Under the pieces are notes generated by a model. It was not told the origin of the DNA and made no database searches. It saw nothing but the letters and a program-made list of their open reading frames with translations. A stretch of DNA of 64,000 nt, taken from contig NZ_CP035417.1 of the NCBI RefSeq assembly GCF_004123675.1, positions 329,501 through 393,500 of the forward strand, read 5' to 3'. Shown here piece after piece: positions 17,106 to 25,522 of the stretch; position 1 is the first letter of the stretch; each line of letters begins with the position of its first letter. The position numbers and the translations under genes are program-made. The stretch is from Leisingera sp. NJS204 (GTDB lineage Bacteria > Pseudomonadota > Alphaproteobacteria > Rhodobacterales > Rhodobacteraceae).

Positions 17106-20100
17106 TTAGATGAACCAGTCGTCGGTCAGCTCGGCATTTGACCTCACCCCTCTCAGATAGGCGATCTGAAACGCGTCCTCGCCCCCCTCACCGTCAGCGT
17201 CATATTCCAGCCAAACTGCACGGCTGTCGCTAAGGCTCAGGTTGCCGCTGGACAAGGCGTCGTCAAGATTGGTGCCCAGATCCTGAAGCAGCCCGTCGAT
17301 GTCGAGCAAGTCCCCATCGCTCAGCTTGAAATCGCTGATGGTGTCCCCTGCGTCCTCGGCCGCGGCAAAGATAAACACATCGGCATCCCTGCCGCCTTTA
17401 AGGAGGTCCGCCCCGGCGCCGCCTTCCAGCCGGTCCATGCCGGACCCGCCATCCAGCTTGTCTATTCCGGCACCGCCCGACAGCGTGTCATCGCCGTTGC
17501 CGCCTTTCAGCTGGTCGATGCCGCTGCCGCTGCTGAGCATGTCATTGCCATCGCCGCCATCGGCCTTGTTATTGCCGTTGCCAGCCGAAAGCGTGTCATC
17601 CCCCAGGCCGCCCTTCAGTTTGTCGTCCCCTGCGCCACTGGTGATCTGGTCGTTCCCGTCACCGCCAAATAGCCTGTTTTCGCCATCACCGGCGTATATC
17701 GTGTCGTCCCCTTCACCGCCTTTAATGTTGTCCTGTTCGCTGCCGCCGGACAAGCTGTCATCGCCTTCACCGCCGTTCAGTTTGTTTTCGCCATCGCCGG
17801 CGTATAGCGTGTCATCGCCTTCGCCGCCAATAAGCTTGTCTTTGCCACTGCCCGAGGTGAGGACATCATCACCGCTGCCGCCATCCAGCTTGTTGCTGCC
17901 ATCGCCGGCAGACATCGTGTCATCGCCTTCGCCGCCTGACATTTTGTCCTTTCCGCTGCCGCCGGACATGCTGTCATCGCCCTCGCCGCCATCCAGCTTG
18001 TTGTTGCCATCGCCGGCCGACATTGTGTCGTCGCCACCGCCGCCTGACAGCCGGTCTTTGTCAATGCCGCCGGTTATGGCGTCGTCCCCTTCGCCGCCTT
18101 CAATCCGGTTCTTGCCATCGCCGCCGTCCAAATTGTCATTGCCCAGACCGCCATATATCCGGTCTGTGCCGGAGCCGGCTGTCAAAGTGTCGTCACCCTC
18201 TTCACCGGTCAGGAAGTTTCTTCCGCCGCCGCCGTGGATCGCGTCGTCCCCGTCGCCGCCATAGATTTTGTCGTTTCCGTCCTCGGCAGTCAGACTGTCA
18301 TCGCCCAGGCCGCCATAGATCTTGTTGTTACCGACGCCGCCGTCCAGCGTGTCATTGCCGCCGCGCCCTTCCAGTAGATCGTTGCCAGCACGGCCTTCGA
18401 TCAAGTTGGCAAGGTCATTGCCATAGGCCTTGTCATTGCCGCTGCCCAGGATGGCGTTCTCAATCTCGGTGCCTTCACTGATTGTCAGGCTTTTGGAGCC
18501 TATTTTGCTGGTTGCCCCGCTTGCCAGGTCGATCGTGGAACCCCGCGTGACGGCACTAAGATCCAGTGTGTCAATGCCGCCATTTGTGTCAGTGACGGTG
18601 CCGAGTTGAATGGTCCATTGCGTCGTGAAGGTGTCATCGTAGACATACACGTTATCAATAGTCCCTGGGGTCGGGTCCGGGTCGGGAGTCGGGTCCGGAT
18701 CAGGAGTCGGATCCGGATCAGGTGTGGGATCAGGGTCAGGTGTCGGATCCGGATCGGGTGTTGGATCAGGATCCGGTGCGGGTTCAGGATCGGGTGTTGG
18801 GTCCGGTGCCGGCCCCGGGGTGCCGGAGGTGTTGATGATCTCTGCCAGGCTGGCGTCCTCATTCACGCCGACAAGAAAGACCAAAAGAGCATTGTTGCCG
18901 CCGTGTGAAATCTTCAGCCAGGATCCGCCGCTGCCGGCCTGCAGCGTTGCAACGCCGTCGCCTGCCGGATCATCTCCCTCATAGCCGATTGCTTGCAGCA
19001 GCTGCGCGATGTTGATCCTGTCGCCTGCTGCCAGATCAAAGTCAGCAATGGAATCGCCGGCCTCGCTGAGGCTTGTATATACGAACCGGTCCGCACCATT
19101 GCCGCCTGTCAGCAGGTCAGCACCATCGCCGCCGATCAAGGTATCGTTGCCGTCACCGCCCTCAATCTGGTCATTTCCGGCGCCGCTTTCCAGCTGGTTA
19201 TCCGCTGCATTGCCTGTGATATGGTCGATACCCGAGCCGGTAATCGCGTTTTCGATCACGGTGCCGCGGGCAATGGCGAAATTGCCGGTCTTACCGTTGA
19301 GGCTGGAAAAGGTTTCCTCATTCAGGTTCAGCGTCTGATTGTAGCTGCGCGAGCTGAGGCTGATCAGATCTATGCCGCCGTTATCTACAACAGCCACGCC
19401 GAAGCTGCCGTTCAAATCCATGCCGAAGCGGCCGGTGGTTTGCCCGTCGCCATAAATGGTGTCGCCCGTTTCGATGTCCACGGGTGTGCCATAGAGATGG
19501 TGAACCGCTGCGATATCAGCAAGCTGAGCGGTTGCCAGATAGGCAAAGGACGCATCCACCGCGGTGTTCTCGGACTGGCTGAAGTAGGACATGATCGACA
19601 TTTGCCAGCTGTCATTGGCAAAATGCGCGTCCGAGCCGTAGCTGGCGCTGCCGTTGTAGCTGCCGGTGTGGCCCAGGCCCAGGGCGTGGCCGATCTCATG
19701 GATGTAAGTTTGCAGGTAGTAATTGCCGTATTGGGCCCAGGCATCGTCGATATTGATGCTGGAGCTTAGAATGGTGCCATTGCTGACCGAAGAACTGGCA
19801 TAGGCGCCGGACCGGTTGTCGTCGAAAGTGATCTTGGCGCTGCCGGTGGTTTCGACAAATTCGATCCCGCTCAGCGCCGTCCAGCTCTCCAGCGCCTTGC
19901 GTGCGGTTTCTTTTCCGGTTCCATTCAACCCGCTGAGGTTGACAGTGAGCTGACCGCCGGTTTCCACATCAAAGGAGCGCTCTGTGCGGCCGGTCGACTG
20001 CCAATATCCCTTGTAAAGATACTCTGCCACCTGATCGACGGTGTAGGTGGGTTTGCTGCCAGCAGACTGGCCGCCCGAGCCTGTGCCGCTGCCATCGGTG

Positions 20101-20144
20101 CTTTCGGGAATTCTGTGATTGGCTTGACCGCAATATTCACACAT
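17106..20144 (-). CDS. Serralysin-type (M10) RTX metalloprotease, 1012 residues
   Basis: A predicted type I-secreted zinc protease. Residues 149-159 are HEIGHALGLGH (HExxHxxGxxH) and the Met-turn is SIMSY near residue 185. A first serralysin C-terminal module with RTX nonapeptides (GGDGNDTLIGGDGADLL) spans about 240-440. A Pro-Asp linker runs from about 443 to 493. A much longer RTX block then runs to the end. There is no N-terminal signal peptide; the last 90 residues form the expected C-terminal secretion domain (ADVFIFAAAEDAGDTISDF, ending DDWFI). Usual serralysins have about 480 residues, so this one is doubled. GGAG lies upstream of the start. No dedicated ABC exporter is adjacent. Confidence 0.92.
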   Translation of the reverse strand: MCEYCGQANHRIPESTDGSGTGSGGQSAGSKPTYTVDQVAEYLYKGYWQSTGRTERSFDVETGGQLTVNLSGLNGTGKETARKALESWTALSGIEFVETTGSAKITFDDNRSGAYASSSVSNGTILSSSINIDDAWAQYGNYYLQTYIHEIGHALGLGHTGSYNGSASYGSDAHFANDSWQMSIMSYFSQSENTAVDASFAYLATAQLADIAAVHHLYGTPVDIETGDTIYGDGQTTGRFGMDLNGSFGVAVVDNGGIDLISLSSRSYNQTLNLNEETFSSLNGKTGNFAIARGTVIENAITGSGIDHITGNAADNQLESGAGNDQIEGGDGNDTLIGGDGADLLTGGNGADRFVYTSLSEAGDSIADFDLAAGDRINIAQLLQAIGYEGDDPAGDGVATLQAGSGGSWLKISHGGNNALLVFLVGVNEDASLAEIINTSGTPGPAPDPTPDPEPAPDPDPTPDPDPTPDPDPTPDPDPTPDPDPTPDPDPTPGTIDNVYVYDDTFTTQWTIQLGTVTDTNGGIDTLDLSAVTRGSTIDLASGATSKIGSKSLTISEGTEIENAILGSGNDKAYGNDLANLIEGRAGNDLLEGRGGNDTLDGGVGNNKIYGGLGDDSLTAEDGNDKIYGGDGDDAIHGGGGRNFLTGEEGDDTLTAGSGTDRIYGGLGNDNLDGGDGKNRIEGGEGDDAITGGIDKDRLSGGGGDDTMSAGDGNNKLDGGEGDDSMSGGSGKDKMSGGEGDDTMSAGDGSNKLDGGSGDDVLTSGSGKDKLIGGEGDDTLYAGDGENKLNGGEGDDSLSGGSEQDNIKGGEGDDTIYAGDGENRLFGGDGNDQITSGAGDDKLKGGLGDDTLSAGNGNNKADGGDGNDMLSSGSGIDQLKGGNGDDTLSGGAGIDKLDGGSGMDRLEGGAGADLLKGGRDADVFIFAAAEDAGDTISDFKLSDGDLLDIDGLLQDLGTNLDDALSSGNLSLSDSRAVWLEYDADGEGGEDAFQIAYLRGVRSNAELTDDWFI
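18667..18810 (-). repeat. 18-bp tandem repeats encoding the Pro-Asp linker
   Basis: Eight imperfect 18-bp units (for example GGTGTCGGATCCGGATCG at 18739-18756) lie within the RTX protease gene. On the coding strand each unit encodes about PTPDPD. The linker joins two RTX modules. Units differ at a few positions, mostly synonymous, so slippage could change linker length in frame. Confidence 0.85.
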
Positions 20145-20171
20145 GTCCGTGCTCCATCCTAGATCTTTAAA

Positions 20172-20576
20172 TTACAAAGGGAATTCAGTGTGCTGGACCA
20201 ATTGGCCGGCATAGCCCGCAAGACTGTCACCGCTCAGCTGCCCATCCATGACCGACTGTTCGATGACCGGGCCTTGGCCGCTGCGGCCGTCGCTGTGCCG
20301 CCAGGCCAACCAGCCGGAGATCCAATCCGCCGACCGGTTCTGTTCGACGAAACGCAAGGTCAGGTCCGGACCGGCCTGCAAGCCGTCAGCAGCGGTAACC
20401 GCGGCGCCGGTGAATTTCTGGCGCAAGCCGCCGGCCAGCGCATCGCAGAGCGGTTGCTGCAGAGATCCGCTGCATTGCAGCTGAACAATCTGCACCGGGC
20501 TGCCAGCCACAGAAGTGTCAGTGATCAGCAGCTGGATTGCATCGGAACAGCTGGAAAGATTTCCAGGTGAAGTCAT
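20172..20576 (-). CDS. Unknown small protein upstream of the RTX protease
   Basis: A protein of 134 residues with no signal peptide. It ends 27 bases before the protease start, in the same direction, so the two are probably co-transcribed. It contains two cysteines in the first 40 residues (SSCSDAIQLLITD, LQCSGSL) and an aromatic patch DWISGWLAWRHSDG near residue 90. I do not recognise the family. Many serralysin loci encode a small inhibitor, but those have signal peptides and this protein does not. It could be a cytoplasmic chaperone or regulator of secretion. Codon use is like its neighbours. Confidence 0.6.
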   Translation of the reverse strand: MTSPGNLSSCSDAIQLLITDTSVAGSPVQIVQLQCSGSLQQPLCDALAGGLRQKFTGAAVTAADGLQAGPDLTLRFVEQNRSADWISGWLAWRHSDGRSGQGPVIEQSVMDGQLSGDSLAGYAGQLVQHTEFPL

Positions 20577-20767
20577 GGGGAATGTGCTCGCTCAGTAGGT
20601 CGAAGGATCAGGTTCAGTCCCGCGCCGTTCTGGCTGCAGCTTCAGGTTTAGGCGGTGATTGGGGCGAAATGCCGGTTGCGATACGGGCAACATTAAGACG
20701 TCATTAACCGCCGTTAACCTTTAGGCAGGGAAGCGGCGGCGGTTCGGCCCCGGTCGGGCGATGCCCG
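20577..20767. other. Intergenic region between the protease pair and sitA
   Basis: About 190 bases between divergent transcripts. It must contain the leftward promoter for the protease pair, but I see no convincing -35/-10 pair. It contains ATTAACCGCCGTTAACC (20704 region), a GTTAA-type inverted motif, and an otherwise GC-rich stretch without coding potential. Confidence 0.4.
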
Positions 20768-20821
20768 GTTATTGCAAATCATTCGCAATTTCATTGACAG
20801 TTGCGAATGATTTGCAATAAC
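20768..20821. promoter_or_regulatory. Perfect 21-bp inverted repeat operator, probable Mur/Fur-family site
   Basis: Bases 20768-20788 are exactly the reverse complement of 20801-20821, separated by 12 bases. Each arm contains TTGCAAATCATTCGCAA or its complement, itself a 7-1-7 Fur-like palindrome (TGCAAAT-C-ATTCGCA). The pair brackets the sitA promoter. In alphaproteobacteria Mn-responsive Mur (a Fur homologue) represses sit/mnt genes through TGCAAAT-type boxes, so a Mur operator is the best reading; the regulator gene is not in this window. Confidence 0.8.
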
Positions 20822-20822
20822 A
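20794..20822 (+). promoter_or_regulatory. sitA promoter overlapped by the operator
   Basis: TTGACA (20794-20799) is a consensus -35. A 16- or 17-base spacer leads to AATAAC or ATAACA (20816-20822) as -10. The right operator arm fills the spacer and -10, so bound repressor would block RNA polymerase. Confidence 0.65.
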
Positions 20823-20856
20823 GGAGGTCAAAGACATCTTCAAAACGGAGAATCGG

Positions 20857-21759
20857 ATGTTCCCGAACCTGCTCAAGACAGTTTCCGCCGCCGCTGTTGC
20901 GGCCGTTGCTGCCAGCGCTGCCATGGCTGAAGACAAGATGAAGGTTGTCACAACCTTTACCGTGCTGGCCGATATGGCGGCAAATGTGGCAGGGGATGCT
21001 GCCGAGGTTGTTTCGGTCACCAAGCCGGGCGCCGAGATCCACGGCTATGAGCCGACCCCGCGTGACATCGTACGGGCACACGATGCCGACCTGATCCTGT
21101 GGAACGGGATGAACCTGGAGCTTTGGTTCGAGCAGTTCCTGTCGAATATGGAAGACGTGCCCTCGGTGACGCTGACCGATGGCATTGACCCAATCCCGAT
21201 TGCAGCGGGCTCTTATGAGGGCAAGGCCAACCCGCATGCCTGGATGGGGTTGGATAACGCGCTGATCTATATCGACAACATCGTCGAGGCCTTTGCCGAG
21301 CACGACCCGGAGAACGCCGCAGTCTATGTCAAGAATGCAGGTGAATACAAAGACCGCTTGCGCGCCACAATCGAACCTCTGCGCCGCGCCATTGCCGAAA
21401 TCCCGGAGGACAAGCGCTGGCTGGTGACCTGCGAGGGCGCCTTTAGCTACCTGGCCCGCGATTTCGGCATGAAGGAGCTGTATTTGTGGCCGATGAACGC
21501 CGATCAGGTCGGCACTCCGCAGCAGGTGCGCGGTGTGATCGACGGGGTGCGGGCCAATGATATCCCTGTGGTGTTCTGCGAAAGCACCGTCAACACCGCC
21601 CCGGCCGAACAGGTGGCCCGTGAAACCGGCGTGGCCTATGGCGGTGAGTTGTATGTGGACTCGCTCAGCGAAGCGGACGGCCCGGTGCCAACCTATCTGG
21701 ATCTGCTCAGGGTCACATCCGAAACCGTGGCACGCGGCCTGACCGAGGTCACCAACTGA
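20857..21759 (+). CDS. sitA: Manganese/iron ABC transporter, periplasmic binding protein
   Basis: A cluster A-I (ZnuA/SitA-type) binding protein of 300 residues with a signal peptide (to about residue 24, ASAAMAED). Metal-ligand positions match the Mn/Fe group: His in [12 protein letters not shown], His in KANPHAWMG, Glu in [10 protein letters not shown] and Asp in [10 protein letters not shown]. The His-rich loop of zinc-specific ZnuA is missing. CGGAGAATCGG precedes the ATG. It heads sitABCD and is controlled by the inverted-repeat operator upstream. Confidence 0.94.
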   Translation: MFPNLLKTVSAAAVAAVAASAAMAEDKMKVVTTFTVLADMAANVAGDAAEVVSVTKPGAEIHGYEPTPRDIVRAHDADLILWNGMNLELWFEQFLSNMEDVPSVTLTDGIDPIPIAAGSYEGKANPHAWMGLDNALIYIDNIVEAFAEHDPENAAVYVKNAGEYKDRLRATIEPLRRAIAEIPEDKRWLVTCEGAFSYLARDFGMKELYLWPMNADQVGTPQQVRGVIDGVRANDIPVVFCESTVNTAPAEQVARETGVAYGGELYVDSLSEADGPVPTYLDLLRVTSETVARGLTEVTN

Positions 21760-21782
21760 GCCATCCAACGGAAATCCCTACG

Positions 21783-21810
21783 CCCCGCAGTTCATGCTGC
21801 GGGGTGTTTC
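21783..21810 (+). terminator. Intercistronic hairpin between sitA and sitB
   Basis: CCCCGCAG (21783-21790) pairs perfectly with CTGCGGGG (21797-21804), followed by TGTTTCATTTC. It is a terminator-like hairpin inside the operon. It may partly terminate or protect the sitA mRNA so that binding protein exceeds transporter subunits. Confidence 0.65.
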
Positions 21811-21856
21811 ATTTCACAAAGCACATTTTCTGTGTGTAACTCTGCAGGACAGCCCC

Positions 21857-22774
21857 ATGCTTGATGCCAGTGAGACCCACATAATGAATACCAGCGCCAC
21901 GCCCGCCGATGACGGGATCGCCGCAAAGAATGTCACCGTCACCTACCGCAATGGCCACACGGCCCTGTGGGATGCTAGTTTTTCCATTCCCCGCGGCACC
22001 GTTGCGGCGCTGGTCGGGGTGAACGGGGCCGGCAAATCGACCCTGTTCAAGGCGATCATGGGGTTTGTGCCGGCCGCGCAGGGTGAAATCCGCATCCTCG
22101 GCCTGACCGTCAAGGAGGCACTGCGCAAGAATCTGGTTGCCTATGTGCCGCAATCCGAGGAGGTCGACTGGGCCTTTCCGGTGCTGGTCGAGGACGTGGT
22201 GATGATGGGGCGTTACGGCCATATGGGGTTCTTGCGCCGGCCCAAGGCGGCGGATCACGAGGCGGTGGACGAGGCACTGCGCCGGGTCAATATGCAGGAC
22301 TTCCGCCACCGCCAGATCGGCGAGCTGTCCGGCGGCCAGCGCAAACGGGTGTTCCTGGCCCGCGCCCTGGCACAGGACGGGCAGGTGATCCTGCTGGACG
22401 AACCTTTTACCGGCGTGGACGTGAAGACCGAGGAGCAGATCATCGCCCTGCTGCGAGAGCTGCGTGCCGAGGGCCGGGTAATGCTGGTTTCCACCCACAA
22501 TCTGGGCAGCGTGCCGGAGTTCTGCGACCGTACCGTGCTGGTCAAGGGCACCGTGCTGGGGTTCGGCCCGACCGAGACCACCTTTACCCGCGCCAATCTG
22601 GAACATGCCTTTGGCGGTGTTCTGCGCCATTTCACCCTGGGCGGCGATGCGCTGCATGACGACGGCGACACCCGCGAGGTCACCATCCTGACCGACGACG
22701 AGCGGCCCTTTGTCCAATACGGCGAAAAAACCCAAACCAGCGAGGGCAAGGCTGAGGGCGGGGGCAAGCCGTGA
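21857..22774 (+). CDS. sitB: Manganese/iron ABC transporter, ATPase
   Basis: An ABC ATPase of about 305 residues. Walker A is GVNGAGKST, the Q-loop is [10 protein letters not shown], the signature is [15 protein letters not shown], Walker B is [12 protein letters not shown], and the H-loop is [17 protein letters not shown] is typical of the Mn/Zn/Fe importer ATPases. I prefer the ATG at 21857 (GCAGGA upstream) over 21884, which would shorten the protein by nine residues. The C-terminus has an extra acidic/Gly-rich tail of about 40 residues. The stop overlaps sitC. Confidence 0.93.
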   Translation: MLDASETHIMNTSATPADDGIAAKNVTVTYRNGHTALWDASFSIPRGTVAALVGVNGAGKSTLFKAIMGFVPAAQGEIRILGLTVKEALRKNLVAYVPQSEEVDWAFPVLVEDVVMMGRYGHMGFLRRPKAADHEAVDEALRRVNMQDFRHRQIGELSGGQRKRVFLARALAQDGQVILLDEPFTGVDVKTEEQIIALLRELRAEGRVMLVSTHNLGSVPEFCDRTVLVKGTVLGFGPTETTFTRANLEHAFGGVLRHFTLGGDALHDDGDTREVTILTDDERPFVQYGEKTQTSEGKAEGGGKP

Positions 22775-23652
22775 TGGAATACCTGCTGGAGCCGTTCACC
22801 TACGGCTATATGACCAATGCGATGTGGGTCTCTTCCTTGGTGGGCGGCGTCTGCGCCTTCCTGTCGGCCTATCTGATGCTCAAGGGCTGGTCTCTCATTG
22901 GCGATGCGCTGTCCCACTCCGTTGTGCCGGGGGTGGCAGGGGCCTATATCCTCGGTCTGCCGTTTGCGCTGGGCGCGTTTATTGCGGGCGGGCTGGCGGC
23001 GGGGGCGATGCTGTTTTTGTCGGAACGCTCGGGCCTTAAGGTGGATGTGATCATCGGGCTGATCTTCACCTCTTTTTTCGGGCTTGGCTTGTTCATTGTT
23101 TCAATCAGCCCGATGTCGGTGTCAGTCCAGACCATCACCATGGGCAACATCCTGGCGATCACGCCCGAGGACACAGCTCAACTTGCAATCATCGGCTTTG
23201 TCTCGCTGACAGTGCTGCTGGCCAAGTGGAAGGACTTGATGGTCACCTTCTTTGACGAAAACCACGCCCGCACCATCGGGTTGCGGCCCGGGCTGCTGAA
23301 GGCGGTGTTCTTTGTCTTGCTGTCGGCCTCTGTCGTGGCGGCGATGCAGACCGTGGGGGCGTTTCTTGTGATTGCCATGGTGGTGACGCCGGGCGCCACT
23401 GCCTATCTGCTCTGCGACCGGTTCCCGCGGCTGATCTTGGTGTCCGTGCTGATCGGTGCCCTCACCAGTTTCTTCGGCGCCTATGCCAGTTACTTTCTGG
23501 ACGGTGCCACCGGTGGCATCATTGTGACATTGCAAACGCTGATCTTCCTGGCGGTCTTTGTTTTTGCTCCGAAACACGGGCTTCTGGCGGCAAAACGTAA
23601 AGCACGCGAAGCATTGAAGCGCGGCCCCGCCGCACAACAGGGAGCCGCGTGA
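22774..23652 (+). CDS. sitC: Manganese/iron ABC transporter, permease 1
   Basis: An integral membrane ABC-3 permease of 292 residues with about eight hydrophobic segments. Family motifs include MLKGWSLIGDALSHSVVPGVA near residue 40 and the later GAFLVIAMVVTPGATAYLL. The start ATG 22774 overlaps the sitB stop by one base; an alternative GTG lies three bases earlier. A basic C-terminal tail (KRKAREALKRG) is cytoplasmic. It should pair with SitD as a heterodimer. Confidence 0.93.
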   Translation: MEYLLEPFTYGYMTNAMWVSSLVGGVCAFLSAYLMLKGWSLIGDALSHSVVPGVAGAYILGLPFALGAFIAGGLAAGAMLFLSERSGLKVDVIIGLIFTSFFGLGLFIVSISPMSVSVQTITMGNILAITPEDTAQLAIIGFVSLTVLLAKWKDLMVTFFDENHARTIGLRPGLLKAVFFVLLSASVVAAMQTVGAFLVIAMVVTPGATAYLLCDRFPRLILVSVLIGALTSFFGAYASYFLDGATGGIIVTLQTLIFLAVFVFAPKHGLLAAKRKAREALKRGPAAQQGAA

Positions 23653-24512
23653 TGGACCTTGATACGCTTTTGATGCCGTTTCAGTTTGCGTTCATGCAGA
23701 ACGCCTTTCTGATCTCACTGATCGTTTCAATCCCGACCGCGTTGCTGTCCTGCTTTCTGGTGATGAAGGGCTGGGCGCTGATGGGCGACGCGGTCAGCCA
23801 TGCGGTGCTGCCCGGCATTGTGCTGGCCTATATCGTGGGGCTGCCGCTGATCCTTGGCGCCTTTGCCGCTGGGATGCTCTGCGCGGTTGCGACCGGCTAT
23901 CTTTCCGGCAACAGCCGGGTCAAGCAGGACACGGTGATGGGGGTGGTGTTCTCTGGCATGTTCGGCCTCGGTATCGTGCTTTATGTTTCGGTTGAGACCA
24001 ACGCCCACCTGGATCACATCCTGTTCGGCAATATGCTGGGGGTTGAAGGGCACGAGCTGCTGACGGCGGGGATTATCTCCCTGGTGGTGGGTGTGGCGCT
24101 TGTCCTGAAATGGAAAGATCTGCTGCTGCACAGCTTTGACCCGGCACAGGCGCAGGCGTCCGGGCTGCCGGTCACGGTGCTGCACTATGGGCTGCTGGCG
24201 GCCTTGTCGCTGACGATTGTGGCCACCCTGTCGGCGGCGGGGCTGATCCTGGCGATTGGATTGCTGATCGCGCCGGGGGCCATCGCCTTTCTGGTAGTGC
24301 GCAAGTTCAGCACCATGCTTTGGGTGTCCGTTCTGATCTGCATGTTCTCGATGCTGGCGGGGACCTATGCCAGCTTCTTCCTCGACAGTGCGCCGGCGCC
24401 GACCATTGTGCTGATCCTGACCGCGCTGTTCATCCTCGCCTTTGTGCGGCGGCTGTATGTGACCCGCAAGACCTCGATGCAGCGGGCCAAGGACCCTTCC
24501 GGGATCGCGTAA
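23652..24512 (+). CDS. sitD: Manganese/iron ABC transporter, permease 2
   Basis: A second ABC-3 permease of 286 residues. It shares the duplicated motif CFLVMKGWALMGDAVSHAVLPG and the GLILAIGLLIAPGAIAFL segment with SitC, about 40-50% alike by eye. The ATG 23652 overlaps the sitC stop by one base (an alternative GTG lies three bases earlier). It ends one base from the stop of the convergent LysR gene, so no terminator fits between them. Confidence 0.93.
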   Translation: MDLDTLLMPFQFAFMQNAFLISLIVSIPTALLSCFLVMKGWALMGDAVSHAVLPGIVLAYIVGLPLILGAFAAGMLCAVATGYLSGNSRVKQDTVMGVVFSGMFGLGIVLYVSVETNAHLDHILFGNMLGVEGHELLTAGIISLVVGVALVLKWKDLLLHSFDPAQAQASGLPVTVLHYGLLAALSLTIVATLSAAGLILAIGLLIAPGAIAFLVVRKFSTMLWVSVLICMFSMLAGTYASFFLDSAPAPTIVLILTALFILAFVRRLYVTRKTSMQRAKDPSGIA

Positions 24513-24513
24513 G

Positions 24514-25428
24514 TCACGCGGCGCCGGGCTGGGCCATTTCCAACAGCCACTGCCGCACCAGTTCGGCATTGGGAACCAGATCCTGGGTCTTGGACCACAC
24601 CAGGTAAAACCCGGCGCCGGTGGTCCAGGACCAGTTCTTGCGTGCGGCCAGCAGCCCCTGTTTGATCAGCGGTTGCGTCACGTGCTGCCAGCCGAAGGCA
24701 AAGCCTTCGCCGGCTATCGCCGCCTGCAGTACCAGCGCGTAATCATTGAGCCGCAGACCTGCCGCGGGCAGGGGGCCTGTAACTCCGAAATGGGCAAACC
24801 ACTGCTGCCAGCTGGGGCGCTCGCGGATCGGTTCCTCCAGATGTATCAGCCGCTCGTGCAGCAGGTTTGGCACTGTCGCCAGGTTGACGGCCGAGGCCAT
24901 CACCCGCGGGCTGGCCACCGGATAGATTACCTCGGGCGCAATCAGGGCGGAATGGCAGTCCGGCCAGTTGCCGTGCCCGCGCCGCACCGCCAGCGAGATG
25001 CCTTCGGTATTGATATCCGGCTCCCGGTCCGAGCTTTGCAGGCGCAGGTCGATATCGGGATGCGCATCATGCAGCCGGGGCAGTCTTGGCATCACCCAGT
25101 AGTATGCAAAAGCCGAGGAGCAATTGAGCGTAACGTGGTCATTGCGTCCGAATTGGCGTACCGCTTTGGCAGAGGACAAGATGTCCTCTAATGCCTTGGA
25201 CACATCGGTGTAAAGCCGCATTCCCGCCCCGGTCAGCTCCACTTTTCGGTGGCCTCGGCGGAATAAAATAACACCTAACGACGCCTCCATCTGCTTTATG
25301 GCCGCACTGACAGCAGGTTGCTGCACGTTCAGCTCCTCCGCCGCACGGGTAAAGGAGCCGTGCCGGGCGGCGGCCTCAAAAACAATCAGGTGACGGGGGC
25401 TGGTGAGGAGTTTCCAGAGTTCTTGCAT
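24514..25428 (-). CDS. LysR family transcriptional regulator
   Basis: A regulator of 304 residues. The N-terminal helix-turn-helix is clear (VFEAAARHGSFTRAAEEL, then VQQPAVSAAIKQMEASLG and LFRRGHRKVELTGAG). The effector domain resembles GcvA-type LysR proteins, with NWSWTTGAGFYLVW near the end. It is divergent from the MttB-like gene with 94 bases between, the classical layout for a LysR regulator and its target. An inverted repeat in that gap is a candidate operator. Confidence 0.9.
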   Translation of the reverse strand: MQELWKLLTSPRHLIVFEAAARHGSFTRAAEELNVQQPAVSAAIKQMEASLGVILFRRGHRKVELTGAGMRLYTDVSKALEDILSSAKAVRQFGRNDHVTLNCSSAFAYYWVMPRLPRLHDAHPDIDLRLQSSDREPDINTEGISLAVRRGHGNWPDCHSALIAPEVIYPVASPRVMASAVNLATVPNLLHERLIHLEEPIRERPSWQQWFAHFGVTGPLPAAGLRLNDYALVLQAAIAGEGFAFGWQHVTQPLIKQGLLAARKNWSWTTGAGFYLVWSKTQDLVPNAELVRQWLLEMAQPGAA

Positions 25429-25438
25429 AACTCCTGAT

Positions 25439-25510
25439 TATCCAAACGATCAGATTTTTCAACCGTCACAAACGCGGGTGCCAGAAGTATCGTAATTCAT
25501 CATTTGGATA
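25439..25510. promoter_or_regulatory. Candidate LysR operator in a divergent promoter region
   Basis: TATCCAAACGAT (25439-25450) and ATCATTTGGATA (25499-25510) are inverted copies with 11 of 12 bases matching, 48 bases apart. The right arm lies 12 bases before the MttB-like start codon, so it may overlap the leader. Confidence 0.45.
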
Positions 25511-25522
25511 CTGGAGAGCCCC

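Noticed and set aside
17299-18264. A plus-strand frame with many SPSPP repeats
   Set aside because: It is the mirror of the Gly/Asp RTX repeats of the protease on the minus strand, not a real Pro-rich protein.
18667-18810. Regular 18-bp repeats as a possible CRISPR array
   Set aside because: Units are contiguous without spacers, are coding and encode the Pro-Asp linker.
20172-20576. Serralysin inhibitor (Inh family)
   Set aside because: Inh proteins are periplasmic and have a signal peptide; this protein has none and lacks recognisable Inh motifs.
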